From Devosia sp. FKR38 (GTDB lineage: Bacteria; Pseudomonadota; Alphaproteobacteria; Rhizobiales; Devosiaceae): 64,000 nt of DNA. How positions within the stretch are numbered: the first letter of the stretch is position 1; each line of letters begins with the position of its first letter. Positions 8,773-17,638 of this stretch are shown in pieces. The notes below the pieces were generated by a model. That model did no database searches. It was given only the letters and a program-made list of their open reading frames with translations, and was not told the origin of the DNA. The stretch is from assembly GCF_005222805.1 (NCBI RefSeq), contig NZ_STGC01000002.1, positions 137,836 through 201,835 of the forward strand, written 5' to 3'. Made by a program: the position numbers and the translations under genes.

Positions 8773-9927
8773 ATGGTTATGAAGCGTCGTGAATTTCTGA
8801 AGGGCACTGCAGCCGTTGGGCTGGGCAGTGTGGCGGCCGGGCTGATGGGGAAGACAGCGCTGGCGGCCGAGGGCACGCTGGACATCTTCTTTAACAGCGA
8901 CACCAATGTGGTGGAATTCTGGGCTTCGGCGGTTAAGCCGGCCTTCGAGGCCGCCAATCCGGGCACGACGCTGAACCTGGTTTCGGGTGGCGGCGGCGCT
9001 TCGATGAACGCCCTGGCCGAGCGCGCCTTTGCGGCGCTGCAGTCGGGCACCGATCCGCAGATCGACATGATGGAGGCCATTGGCCCCTACCATCCCGAAG
9101 GCGCCATCGAGGCTGGCCTGTGGGACGATTTCTCCACGCTCAACCTGCCCAACATGAGCAAGGTCAACCCGGCGGTCATCGACAACCAGTGGTCCCTGCC
9201 CTATCGCGGCTCGCAGGTCGTGATGATGTACAACAGCGAAAAGGTGCCGACCCCGCCCAAGACCTTCGAGGAGCTGGTGGCGTGGATCAAGGCCAATCCG
9301 GGCCAGTTCGCCTATGCCCGTCCGGACCTGGGCGACAGCGGCGCCTGCTTTATCGAGCGGGCCCTGCAGGAAGTGATGGGGCGCGACGAAAGCCTGTTCA
9401 CCAACGACAACTACTCGGACGAATATGCCGAGCCGATGTTCACCAAGCTGTGGGCCCTGCTGAACGATCTCGCTCCCTCGCTGTACAAGGGCGGCGAATA
9501 TACCGGCGGCAACACCCCCTCGATCCAGCTGCTGGCCAGCGGCGTGATCACCATGACCATCGCCTGGTCGGACATGGCGCTGGTGGCCATGAACGAAGGC
9601 GTGGTGCCCGAGACCACCGCCGTGGCGCAGCTGCAGGACCTGGCCTTCATCGGCGGCTATTCGAGCGTCCTGGTGCCCACCAATGCGGCCAATCACGAGA
9701 TGTCGCTCAAGCTGGCCGATTTCCTGATCTCGCCGGAAGTGCAGAACAAGGTGGTGTCCGAGCTTGGCGGCTTCCCCAGCATCAACTGGTCGGAAATGTC
9801 GCCCGAGCTGCAGGCCAAGTTCGCCAATGTGGCGACCACCTCGATCCCGACCTTCCCGGGCCCCTGGGAATCGCATCTGTTCGACGGCTGGTATCGCAAT
9901 GTCGCGTCGAACCTGACCCGGGGCTGA
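8773..9927 (+). CDS. ABC transporter substrate-binding protein with Tat-type signal
   Basis: 384 residues. The N-terminus MVMKRREFLKGTAAVG has the twin-arginine pattern followed by a hydrophobic stretch ending in ALAAE, so export by Tat and cleavage near residue 32 are likely. The mature part follows the family of extracellular solute-binding proteins seen with spermidine/iron-type importers. GGAGGT lies 5 bases before the ATG. It heads a four-gene importer operon with two permeases and an ATPase. The neighbouring alpha-mannosidase and GH2 glycosidase suggest an oligosaccharide ligand, which is an inference from context. Confidence 0.88.
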   Translation: MVMKRREFLKGTAAVGLGSVAAGLMGKTALAAEGTLDIFFNSDTNVVEFWASAVKPAFEAANPGTTLNLVSGGGGASMNALAERAFAALQSGTDPQIDMMEAIGPYHPEGAIEAGLWDDFSTLNLPNMSKVNPAVIDNQWSLPYRGSQVVMMYNSEKVPTPPKTFEELVAWIKANPGQFAYARPDLGDSGACFIERALQEVMGRDESLFTNDNYSDEYAEPMFTKLWALLNDLAPSLYKGGEYTGGNTPSIQLLASGVITMTIAWSDMALVAMNEGVVPETTAVAQLQDLAFIGGYSSVLVPTNAANHEMSLKLADFLISPEVQNKVVSELGGFPSINWSEMSPELQAKFANVATTSIPTFPGPWESHLFDGWYRNVASNLTRG

Positions 9928-9936
9928 CCGAACACC

Positions 9937-10827
9937 ATGAGCGACACGCTCTCCACGGCCCCGGCGAGCGCGCCGCTGGTGAAGTGGAGGCCCACGGGCC
10001 TCCTCTTCATCGCCGCGCCGATCCTGCTGATCGCGGTGTTCCTGTTCTACCCGGCGCTGCGCAGCATCTGGGGCACGATCTATGTTCGCCAGCCGGACGG
10101 CAGCTATGCCTTCTCGATCGCGAGCTATCTGTATTTCTTCTCCGACAGCTATAGCCTGACCAATCTGGGCCGCACCTTCTGGACCACGATCGTGACCATG
10201 GTGCTGCTGATCGCGATCAATCTGCCCATCGCCATCTATCTGCGCTTCAAGGGCGGCCGCCTGGCGGTGTTCATCCAGGTGCTGGCGCTGTTTCCCATGT
10301 TCGTGCCGGGCATCGTGATCGTCTATGCGCTGATCCGCTATCTGGGCCCCAATGGCCTGTTGCAGACCCTGCTCGAAGTGGTGGGGATCGGCGGCTTCCA
10401 GTCGCCGTATCTGACGCCCTGGGGACCGGTGATCGGCATGGTGTGGGACGCGATGCCGTTTACCCTGCTGGTGCTGACCGCCGGCATGTCGGGCATTGCC
10501 ACCTCGGCCATCGAGGCGGCGCAGGACGTCGGCGCCGGGCGGTTGCGAATCCTGTTCAGCATCATCCTGCCGCAGATCAAGAACTCGCTGCTGGTGGTGA
10601 CCTCGCTCAATTTCCTGGGCCTCTTCGGCCAGGCCTTCATGCCCTTCATGCTGGGGCCCACATCGCCCGAAATGATGGGGCCCTTCATGCTGCGGACCTT
10701 TTCAACCGTGCGGGATCCGCTGCAGGCGGCGACGCAGGCCACAATCGTGTTTGCGCTGTGTTCGGTGGCGGGGCTGGCCTATGTGCGCTCCATCGCCAAG
10801 CGCCGCGCTGCGGAGCTGGTGAAATGA
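9937..10827 (+). CDS. ABC transporter permease (first of pair)
   Basis: 296 residues with about six membrane spans; the first is near LLFIAAPILLIAVFLFYPAL. The cytoplasmic coupling loop reads EAAQDVGAGRLRILFSIILPQIK near residue 190, the EAA motif that docks on the ATPase. It belongs to the binding-protein-dependent inner-membrane component family of the PotB/FbpB kind rather than the MalF kind. It starts 10 bases after the binding-protein stop and overlaps the next permease by the ATGA tetranucleotide. Confidence 0.9.
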   Translation: MSDTLSTAPASAPLVKWRPTGLLFIAAPILLIAVFLFYPALRSIWGTIYVRQPDGSYAFSIASYLYFFSDSYSLTNLGRTFWTTIVTMVLLIAINLPIAIYLRFKGGRLAVFIQVLALFPMFVPGIVIVYALIRYLGPNGLLQTLLEVVGIGGFQSPYLTPWGPVIGMVWDAMPFTLLVLTAGMSGIATSAIEAAQDVGAGRLRILFSIILPQIKNSLLVVTSLNFLGLFGQAFMPFMLGPTSPEMMGPFMLRTFSTVRDPLQAATQATIVFALCSVAGLAYVRSIAKRRAAELVK

Positions 10828-11639
10828 TCGGCTTTATCAAACGGCTCGACTGGCCCGGCTATGTGCTGGCGCTGTTCCTGATCTTCTTCATCCTCTTGCC
10901 CATCGTCACGGTGTTCCTGTGGGCCTTTACCGAGCAGTGGTTCTACCCCTCTGTGCTGCCGACCAAATGGGGCCTGCGCTACTGGTTCAAGGTGCTGGAG
11001 CGCCCCGACGTCTGGGCGGCGTTTTTCACCTCGGTGCAGCTGTCGGCCATCGTGACGGCGCTGTCGGCGGTGATCTGCCTGCCGGCCGCCTATGCCTTTG
11101 CGCGCATGGAGTTTCCGGGCAAGCAGTTCTTCATGATGAGCTTTCTGATGGGCAATGCGTTCCCGCGCTTTGCGCTGATCATTTCCATCGCCGTGCTGTT
11201 CCTGACGCTGAACCTGGTGGGTACCTATCTGGGCGTGGTGATCATCCAGCTGCTCAACACGATCCTGCTGATGATCTGGCTGCCCACGGCGGCCTTCCAG
11301 GCGGTGAGCCGGAACATGGAAGAGGCCGCCATGGACGTCGGCGCCTCGCCGCTGCGCGTCTTCTGGCACATCACGCTGCCGCAAGCGTTGCCGGCCATCG
11401 GCGCAGCGCTGCTGATGACGTTCGTGTGGACCTTCTACGAGACCGAGGGCGCCTGGCTGGTGGGGGCGCCGCGCGTCCAGACCATGCCGCTGCTGATGAT
11501 GTCGATGATCAACAATCAGCTCGTGGTGCAATATGGCGCCGTGCTGTCGGTGGCCCTGTGGGTGCCCTCGCTGGTGGCCCTGCTGCTGGCCCGCCGGGTG
11601 ATGGGCTCGGATTCCTTTGCCAAGGGCCTGGGCGCATGA
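10824..11639 (+). CDS. ABC transporter permease (second of pair)
   Basis: About 271 residues from MIGFIKRLDWPGYVL, starting in an ATGA overlap with the preceding permease. Six predicted membrane spans and the coupling motif EEAAMDVGASPLRVFWHITLPQALP near residue 160 mark it as the second inner-membrane subunit (PotC-like). A longer open frame begins upstream inside the first permease, but its extra N-terminus is out-of-frame sequence of that gene, so I rejected it. It is followed by the ATPase gene 36 bases later. Confidence 0.9.
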   Translation: MIGFIKRLDWPGYVLALFLIFFILLPIVTVFLWAFTEQWFYPSVLPTKWGLRYWFKVLERPDVWAAFFTSVQLSAIVTALSAVICLPAAYAFARMEFPGKQFFMMSFLMGNAFPRFALIISIAVLFLTLNLVGTYLGVVIIQLLNTILLMIWLPTAAFQAVSRNMEEAAMDVGASPLRVFWHITLPQALPAIGAALLMTFVWTFYETEGAWLVGAPRVQTMPLLMMSMINNQLVVQYGAVLSVALWVPSLVALLLARRVMGSDSFAKGLGA

Positions 11640-11675
11640 TGGTGCCCGGCCACTTTCCAAACAGTGAGTATTGAT

Positions 11676-12716
11676 ATGGCCAGTCTGAGCCTTGCCGGGG
11701 TGTCCAAGGAATTCAACAAGATGACGGCGGTCAGCCCGCTGTCGCTGGACATTGCCGATGGCGAGCTGGTGTGCCTGCTGGGGCCGTCGGGCTCGGGCAA
11801 GTCGACGCTGCTGCGCATGATCGGCGGCTTTGAGGCGCCGTCCTCGGGCCAGGTGCTGATCGCCGGGCAGGACGTGGCCCATACGCGGCCCGACAAACGG
11901 CCGACGGCCATGGTGTTCCAAAGCCATGCGCTGTGGACGCATATGAATGTGTTCGACAATGTCGCCTTCGGGCTCAAGCTGCGCAAGCTGAGCAAGGCCG
12001 CCATCGAGACCAAGGTGATGGAGGCGCTCGAGCTGGTGGGCCTGGGTGGCTATCACAAGCGCATGCCGCGGCAATTGTCGGGCGGGCAGCAGCAGCGCGT
12101 GGCCATCGCCCGGTGCCTGGTGCTGGAGCCCAAGATCCTGCTGATGGACGAGCCCTTCGCCAGCCTCGATCAGCATCTGCGCGAGCGGCTGCGCGAAGAG
12201 GTGCGGCAGATCCAGCGCAAGCTCAAGATCACAACGCTGTTCGTCACCCATGCCCAGGACGAGGCGCTGGCGCTGGCCGACCGCATCGTCGTCATGTCGA
12301 TGGGCGCCATCGAGCAGGTGGGTACGCCCGACGATATCTATGCCAATCCGCAAACCCAGTTCGTGGCCAATTTCATCGGCACCATGAACATGATTCCGGG
12401 CGCGGTGAGCGGCGGCCGGATCCGGGCCAGCGGCTTTGATCTCGATGCCGGCTTCAGCGATGGCCCGGCCACGCTGGCCATCCGACCCGAGGATTTCGCC
12501 ATCACCGAGACGGGCACCACCGTATTGGTCAAGCGCGTGGTCAACCTCGGTCCATTCCTTCTGGCCGAGGCCGAGCATGCCGATGGCACGGCTATTACCG
12601 TGCATCTCGACAAGACCCATCCGGTGCGCGAGGGCAGTTCGCTGACGCTGACGGCCAAGCGGCACGCCATCTATCGCGACGGCGAAAAGCCCTATCGCAG
12701 CCAGCCGACCGCCTGA
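11676..12716 (+). CDS. ABC transporter ATP-binding protein (PotA/FbpC type)
   Basis: About 346 residues. Walker A is GPSGSGKST near residue 38, the signature LSGGQQQRVAIARC is near residue 135, Walker B is ILLMDEPFASLD, and the switch histidine is in FVTHAQDEA. A C-terminal TOBE-like domain of about 100 residues follows. This is the energy subunit of the importer encoded by the preceding three genes. I chose the ATG at 11676; a GTG four codons upstream (11664) is an equally open alternative, and neither has a strong ribosome site. Confidence 0.88.
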   Translation: MASLSLAGVSKEFNKMTAVSPLSLDIADGELVCLLGPSGSGKSTLLRMIGGFEAPSSGQVLIAGQDVAHTRPDKRPTAMVFQSHALWTHMNVFDNVAFGLKLRKLSKAAIETKVMEALELVGLGGYHKRMPRQLSGGQQQRVAIARCLVLEPKILLMDEPFASLDQHLRERLREEVRQIQRKLKITTLFVTHAQDEALALADRIVVMSMGAIEQVGTPDDIYANPQTQFVANFIGTMNMIPGAVSGGRIRASGFDLDAGFSDGPATLAIRPEDFAITETGTTVLVKRVVNLGPFLLAEAEHADGTAITVHLDKTHPVREGSSLTLTAKRHAIYRDGEKPYRSQPTA

Positions 12717-12741
12717 GCGGTCGGCTGATTTGTGGGGCGGC

Positions 12742-14940
12742 CTAGCTGGCCTGCAGCACCACCGAGACCTTGCCCAGGCGCTCGCTGGTGACGGTGACAA
12801 TGATGGGACCGGCAGCCTCGGCCTGGACCCAGAAGCCGATGGCGCCCGCGCGCAGCGAAACCAGGCCCGGCCCCAGCCGGCGGCCGGGGCCCGAGACGGT
12901 GATGCTGACCGGTTCGGCATAATGGGCCAGCACATTGCCGACCTGATCGAGCGCGCGGACCATGAGGCGCACGCTGTCGCGAGCGCCGATCTCGGAGGCA
13001 TCGGGCACAACGGCCAGGCTCGTGGCCACCGGATCGGCCACCAGCCGCGCCTCGGCAACCTTCTTGCCGCCAATAAAGCCGCTGATCACGCCATCGACCC
13101 AGCCATCGCCCCAGATGCCTAGTTCGCCATCACTGAAATGGCGGCGATCAAAGACGGCAGGAGCATGGGGCAGGTGCGGATAGGCGTCGCGATCCGGGCC
13201 GACGCGCTTGGGCGGCTGATTGCCATAGCGCAGCTCGACCTCGTCGCAATTGGTCAACACCATCAAAGGCAGCACGCCGCCGATATTGCGCTCGCCATTG
13301 GCCCAGATGGTCACCGGCTTGAGGATGATCTCCTCGGCCGGGTCGCACTGGCTGGCATAGGCAAAGGCGGCCAGCTTGGGCTCGCGGAAAATGTCCATCA
13401 CGCCATGGTGGCAGATGCGGTCGCCGGAGCCGAAATCCTTGTGGGTGTTATAGTCAAAGGCGCACCAGCCGATAGCGCCGGACACCTGCGGATCGCCATA
13501 GGCGGCATTGAGCACCTGCAGATGGCGCGTCACATGCTCGATCTGGCGCTGTTCCTGATCGCCCCGCTTGGTGGGATACATGTGGCCGTTGAACTCGGTG
13601 ACCAGATAGGGCACCTGCCGGTCGAGCCCGGTGACTTCCTGCTGCGGACGCAGCGGGGTGCGCGGGCGGTTGCCGCCCAACTCGTCGAGCCCGAGGATGA
13701 AGTCGTTCATGGTATAAACGTCTTCGAGCAGCTCGCTGTCGGTGTAGCAGCGGACGCCGCCGATGGCGCGGGTGCTATCCAGCTCGCGGGCAGCGCGATT
13801 GGTCTCGACGTAGAAATCATGGTCGTCGCGCGACTCGTTGATGCGCACGCCCCAGATGACGATGGAGGGATGGTTCCAGTCGCGCCGGATCATGCGGCGG
13901 ACGTTTTCGACCGATTCCTGCTTCCAGGCGGCGTCGCCGATGTGCTGCCAGCCGGGGATTTCCTCGAAGACCAAGAGGCCCAGCTCGTCGCAGCGTTCCA
14001 GGAACCAGGTCGACTGCGGATAGTGCGAGGTGCGCACCATGTTGAGCTTGAGCTGATGACGCAGAATGTCGGCGTCGCGGCGCTGCGCCGCCCGCCCCAG
14101 GGCATAGCCGGAATAGGGGAAGGACTGGTGACGGTTGAGCCCGCGCAGCTTGATGGGGCGACCATTGAGGCGGAAGCCATCGCGCGTGAACTCGGCCGCA
14201 CGGAAGCCAAAGCGCGTCGAGAGCGTGTCGGTGCCATAGGGCGTCTCAAGCGCCAGCTCCATGGTGTAGAGCGCGGGATTGTCGATATCCCACAGGGCGA
14301 TGCCAGCAAGGTCGGCGATTTCGAGCTGCAGACCCGCATCGACCAATTCGACCGTGGTCGCGGCCAGCGCCAGACCATCGGCATCGCGCAGGGTGGCGGT
14401 CAGCGTGCCACCCAGCGGCAGTGCGCGCGGATTGGCCAGGGTGACGGCCAGGGTGACGCGCTTGCACTCGGCCAGCGGATCGGGCGTCTCGATCTTGACG
14501 GAATCGATGGCAACCGGCGCCGTCACCCGCAGCCAGACGTCGCGATAGATGCCGGCATAGGTCAGATAGTCGATCAGATTGCCGAAAGGCGGAATGGCGG
14601 GATTTTCGCTGCCGTCGATGCTGACGTCGATGGTATTGCTGCCGGCCACCAGGCGATCGGTGAGGCGGACGGCAAAGGGCGTATAGCCATCGGCATGGGC
14701 CAGCACCGGCGCACCATTGACCGCGACCTTGGCATTGGCCATGGCACCATCAAACACCACATGCACCTCGCGCCCGGCCCAGGCCGGGTCGGCGACGAAG
14801 CTCTTGCTGTAGGAGAAGGGGCGCTGATAGGCCGTCTCGTCAAAATAGGTCAGCGGCAGCTCCACCGCCGTATGCGGCAGGCGGACGCGTTCGGTACCCT
14901 GGAAGATCCAGTCGTCGTTGAAGTCCGTCTGTGATCGCAT
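12742..14940 (-). CDS. Glycoside hydrolase family 2 enzyme (beta-galactosidase/mannosidase-like)
   Basis: 732 residues. The order is N-terminal sugar-binding jelly roll (about 1-165), immunoglobulin-like domain (about 170-260), TIM-barrel catalytic domain (about 260-560) and C-terminal beta domains. Catalytic signatures are WGVRINES near residue 365 (Asn-Glu, acid/base) and YLVTEFNGH near residue 448 (nucleophile Glu). There is no signal peptide, so it acts on imported oligosaccharides. Whether it cleaves beta-galactosides, beta-mannosides or beta-glucuronides cannot be told. It points towards the ABC importer operon and converges with the ATPase gene 25 bases away. Confidence 0.9.
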   Translation of the reverse strand: MRSQTDFNDDWIFQGTERVRLPHTAVELPLTYFDETAYQRPFSYSKSFVADPAWAGREVHVVFDGAMANAKVAVNGAPVLAHADGYTPFAVRLTDRLVAGSNTIDVSIDGSENPAIPPFGNLIDYLTYAGIYRDVWLRVTAPVAIDSVKIETPDPLAECKRVTLAVTLANPRALPLGGTLTATLRDADGLALAATTVELVDAGLQLEIADLAGIALWDIDNPALYTMELALETPYGTDTLSTRFGFRAAEFTRDGFRLNGRPIKLRGLNRHQSFPYSGYALGRAAQRRDADILRHQLKLNMVRTSHYPQSTWFLERCDELGLLVFEEIPGWQHIGDAAWKQESVENVRRMIRRDWNHPSIVIWGVRINESRDDHDFYVETNRAARELDSTRAIGGVRCYTDSELLEDVYTMNDFILGLDELGGNRPRTPLRPQQEVTGLDRQVPYLVTEFNGHMYPTKRGDQEQRQIEHVTRHLQVLNAAYGDPQVSGAIGWCAFDYNTHKDFGSGDRICHHGVMDIFREPKLAAFAYASQCDPAEEIILKPVTIWANGERNIGGVLPLMVLTNCDEVELRYGNQPPKRVGPDRDAYPHLPHAPAVFDRRHFSDGELGIWGDGWVDGVISGFIGGKKVAEARLVADPVATSLAVVPDASEIGARDSVRLMVRALDQVGNVLAHYAEPVSITVSGPGRRLGPGLVSLRAGAIGFWVQAEAAGPIIVTVTSERLGKVSVVLQAS

Positions 14941-15266
14941 TGAAAAGCCCTCGGGGATGGGTAGATTGGCGGACGGCGGGTCTTAAGGCCCCTGGGGTGA
15001 ACGCGCGACCAGGGCACCAGGGCATCGCCGGGCCAGCTGCAGGCCACTTAATTTCTCGGATGTTGTTTTATCAAGCACGGAATTATGAATTTCCGTTCGT
15101 CCCTCGCAGATTCTTGCGACAGAGCGGCAAGTGTGTTGCGGTGAAGCCTGGCTTGCAGGGCCAATAAATCAGGGAAATTCCAGCGTCCACGCCGCATTCC
15201 TGTGTGCGCATGGAATATGGTATGATATAAGGACTTAATGGGCCATTCGACGCGTAGAGTGCAGCA
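14941..15266. promoter_or_regulatory. Divergent promoter region, GH2 gene and isomerase-like gene
   Basis: 326 bases between divergent genes. On the plus strand an extended -10 element (TGG followed by TATGAT at 15221-15226) lies 40 bases before the isomerase-like start; no clear -35 is seen. The octamer GTATGATA at 15220-15227 repeats one found in the mannosidase promoter region. An imperfect palindrome CGGAATTATGAATTTCCG at about 15079-15096 is a candidate operator for the ROK regulator encoded downstream. Confidence 0.4.
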
Positions 15267-16136
15267 ATGATCAGATTGGCAACCGCTCCGGATGCCTGGG
15301 GCGTCTGGTATGCCGATGACCCCCGACAGATCGGCTGGGCGCGCTATCTCGATGAGGTGCGCGACGCCGGCTTCACTGTAACCGAAACCGGCCCCTGGGG
15401 CTATCTGCCCACCGATCCGGCAAACCTCAAGGCGGAGCTGGACCAGCGCGGGCTGAGCATCTGCGGCTCGGCGCTGGTGCATGAGCTGGCCGTGCCTGAC
15501 GCCATGGCGAGCCTATTGCCGCGCCTGCGCCAGACCTGCGCCCTGCTGAAGGCGATGGATGCCAAATGGGTGGTGATCATGGACGATTGCCCCGCCCCCA
15601 CGCCCGGCCACGTTCGGGCGCTCGGCCAAGAGCAGTGGCAATTGCTCATCGCCAATACGCTGGCGGCGGCGCGCTATGTGGTGGAGACCGAGGGGCTCAA
15701 ACTGGCCTTTCATCCGCATATCGGCTCGGGCGTCGAGACCGAGGCTGAGGTGGAGCGCCTCTTGGCCGATACGCCGGCCGAACTGGTTGATCTCTGCTTT
15801 GACTTTGGCCACCATGCCTATACTGGGGCCGATGCCGAGGCCTTCATGCGCCGGCATGCCGACCGCATCGGCTATTATCACTTCAAGAACGTCGACCCGG
15901 TGATGCTCAAGCGCATTGCCGACGAAGGCATGGACTATATCACCGGCTTTGGCGCCGGCGTGATGTGTGCGCTCGATGCCGGCGTGGTGGATTTCGCCGC
16001 TGTCAAAGCCTTCCTTGATGCGCGCGGCTTTGATGGCTTTGCCGTCTATGAGCAGGACATGTATCCCTGCCCGCCCGACAAACCGCTGCCGATTGCCCGG
16101 CACAACCGCGCCGTGCTGGCGCAGCTGGGGCTCTAG
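15267..16136 (+). CDS. Sugar phosphate isomerase/epimerase-like TIM-barrel protein (IolE-like)
   Basis: 289 residues of the xylose isomerase-like TIM-barrel superfamily. Predicted metal and catalytic residues lie in LAFHPHIGSGVE (near residue 150), DLCFDFGHHAYTG (near 175), YYHFKNVDP (near 205) and FAVYEQDMYP (near 260). The opening MIRLATAPDAWGVWYADDPRQ is reminiscent of inosose dehydratase IolE. It would isomerise or dehydrate a monosaccharide released by the glycosidases. It lies 2 bases upstream of the ROK regulator and forms an operon with it. Confidence 0.85.
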   Translation: MIRLATAPDAWGVWYADDPRQIGWARYLDEVRDAGFTVTETGPWGYLPTDPANLKAELDQRGLSICGSALVHELAVPDAMASLLPRLRQTCALLKAMDAKWVVIMDDCPAPTPGHVRALGQEQWQLLIANTLAAARYVVETEGLKLAFHPHIGSGVETEAEVERLLADTPAELVDLCFDFGHHAYTGADAEAFMRRHADRIGYYHFKNVDPVMLKRIADEGMDYITGFGAGVMCALDAGVVDFAAVKAFLDARGFDGFAVYEQDMYPCPPDKPLPIARHNRAVLAQLGL

Positions 16137-16138
16137 CC

Positions 16139-17404
16139 ATGGCAGCAGGGGATGGCTGGCCCGTGAGCAAGGCGACGGACAAGGGCACGCCAGTGATCGA
16201 ACCGCGGCGCGCCGAGGATGCGCGGATTTCCAACCGCCGGCTGGTGTTTGAGACCATCTGCCAGCGCGCGCCGATCAGCCGGGTGGAAATCGGCGGGCTG
16301 ATCGAGCTCAAGCCGCAGACCATTTCCTCGATCACCCGCGAACTGCTCGACCAGGGGTTGATCAGCGAGGCCGGGCGCTCGAGCGGCACGCGCGGCCAGC
16401 CGCAGATCTATCTCGAGCCCAATGCAAGGGCCGGGTTTTCGATCGGCGTGCATCTTGATCGCAATGTCTGCAATTTGGTGGTCTGCGACCTCAAGCGCAG
16501 CGAGCTGGTGCGGCGGCGCATTGCCTGCGACACCAGCCTGCCGCGCGAGACGCTGCGGCAGGTGGCGGCGGAACTGGATTCCGCGCTGGCCGAGGCCGGC
16601 GTGCCGCGCGACAAGGTCTGGGGCATCGGGCTGGTGCTGCCCACCTTTGGCTCGGATGTCTATGACTTTGATTTCTCAATGCCGCATTGGGAGGCCTGGC
16701 GCGATGTCGGCTTTGCCGATGAGCTGCGCAGCCTTTCCGGCCTGCCGATCCTGGTGGAAAACGACGCGACGGCGGCAGCCATTGGCGAGCGCTTCCAGCA
16801 CGGCGACGCCAGCTTGAGCAGCTTTGTCTATTTCTACATCGCCCGGGGCACGGGCGCGGGCATCATCATCGATGGCGCGCCTTACAAAGGCTTTGGCGGC
16901 AATGCCGGCGAAATGGGCCTGTTGCCCGTCTTCGGGCTGGATGGCTCCCCGGTCTGGCCCGAACACCGCACGGTCGACGTGCTGTCGCTGGGCGGGCTGG
17001 CGCAGGCCTGTGGCGTGACGGAAGATGCGCTGGTGCCCGAGGAGTTGCATCGACTTTACCAAGTACGCGACCAGCGCCTGATGGAATGGCTCAAGGCGGC
17101 CTCTGACACGCTGCGCGACGTGACGGCGGTGTTCGAAGTGCTGCTCGATCCCGAGTTCATCGCGGTGGGCGGAGCCATGCCGCGGACCATCATCCAGGCC
17201 ATGGTGGACATGGCCTATCCGCTGCGGCCGACGCCGGCGGCGCGGCGCGACCGCAGCAAGGCGCGGCTGGTGGCGGCCGAGCTGATCGAGGATGCGGCCG
17301 TGCGCGGCGCGGCGCTGCTGCCGATCTTTGTCAACACCAGCCCCAATTTCCGGCACCTTTACATCCGCCAGATCGCCCAGGACCAGCGACCGTTCGACCG
17401 CTAG
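16139..17404 (+). CDS. ROK-family transcriptional regulator
   Basis: 421 residues. An N-terminal winged helix-turn-helix (about 30-90, SRVEIGGLIELKPQTISSITRELL) is followed by a ROK sugar-kinase-like domain with LVENDATAAAIGE near residue 205 and GGNAGEMG near residue 256. The cysteine cluster that binds zinc in most ROK repressors should follow GEMG but is absent here, where the sequence reads LLPVFGLDGSPVWPE. The protein probably senses a sugar and controls the surrounding glycan genes. The start at 16139 follows the isomerase-like stop by 2 bases; a GTG at 16163 is an alternative. Confidence 0.88.
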   Translation: MAAGDGWPVSKATDKGTPVIEPRRAEDARISNRRLVFETICQRAPISRVEIGGLIELKPQTISSITRELLDQGLISEAGRSSGTRGQPQIYLEPNARAGFSIGVHLDRNVCNLVVCDLKRSELVRRRIACDTSLPRETLRQVAAELDSALAEAGVPRDKVWGIGLVLPTFGSDVYDFDFSMPHWEAWRDVGFADELRSLSGLPILVENDATAAAIGERFQHGDASLSSFVYFYIARGTGAGIIIDGAPYKGFGGNAGEMGLLPVFGLDGSPVWPEHRTVDVLSLGGLAQACGVTEDALVPEELHRLYQVRDQRLMEWLKAASDTLRDVTAVFEVLLDPEFIAVGGAMPRTIIQAMVDMAYPLRPTPAARRDRSKARLVAAELIEDAAVRGAALLPIFVNTSPNFRHLYIRQIAQDQRPFDR

Positions 17405-17546
17405 CGCTGGCACTGCCAGGGCGAGCCCATGGCGAGGCCTGGCGATCTCCACACAATCTGCACCATTCATCAACCGCCCCTGCACGGGCGCGCCGCAGGG
17501 TAATCTCGGGTCCCCACCGACCCAGGACTGTCCTTCAGTCTCCCCT

Positions 17547-17594
17547 GCGGCCATATGTGCGGCCCGCCCCCAAGAGCGTTGCACATGTGGCCGC
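17547..17594. repeat. Inverted repeat with 14-base arms
   Basis: GCGGCCATATGTGC at 17547-17560 and GCACATGTGGCCGC at 17581-17594 are inverted copies that match at 13 of 14 positions, separated by 20 bases. They lie in the 234-base gap between the ROK regulator and the acetyltransferase. No T-run follows on either strand, so a terminator is not clear. A regulatory hairpin or a REP-like element is possible. Confidence 0.6.
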
Positions 17595-17638
17595 CCCCAC
17601 TTTTGGCCTCGCCGTAACTCTGGACCTATCGACCCACC

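Noticed and set aside
10779-13073. 764-codon minus-strand open frame across the permease and ATPase genes
   Set aside because: It is rich in His, Gln and Arg, as expected of antisense frames in high-GC DNA, and it crosses three well-supported genes.
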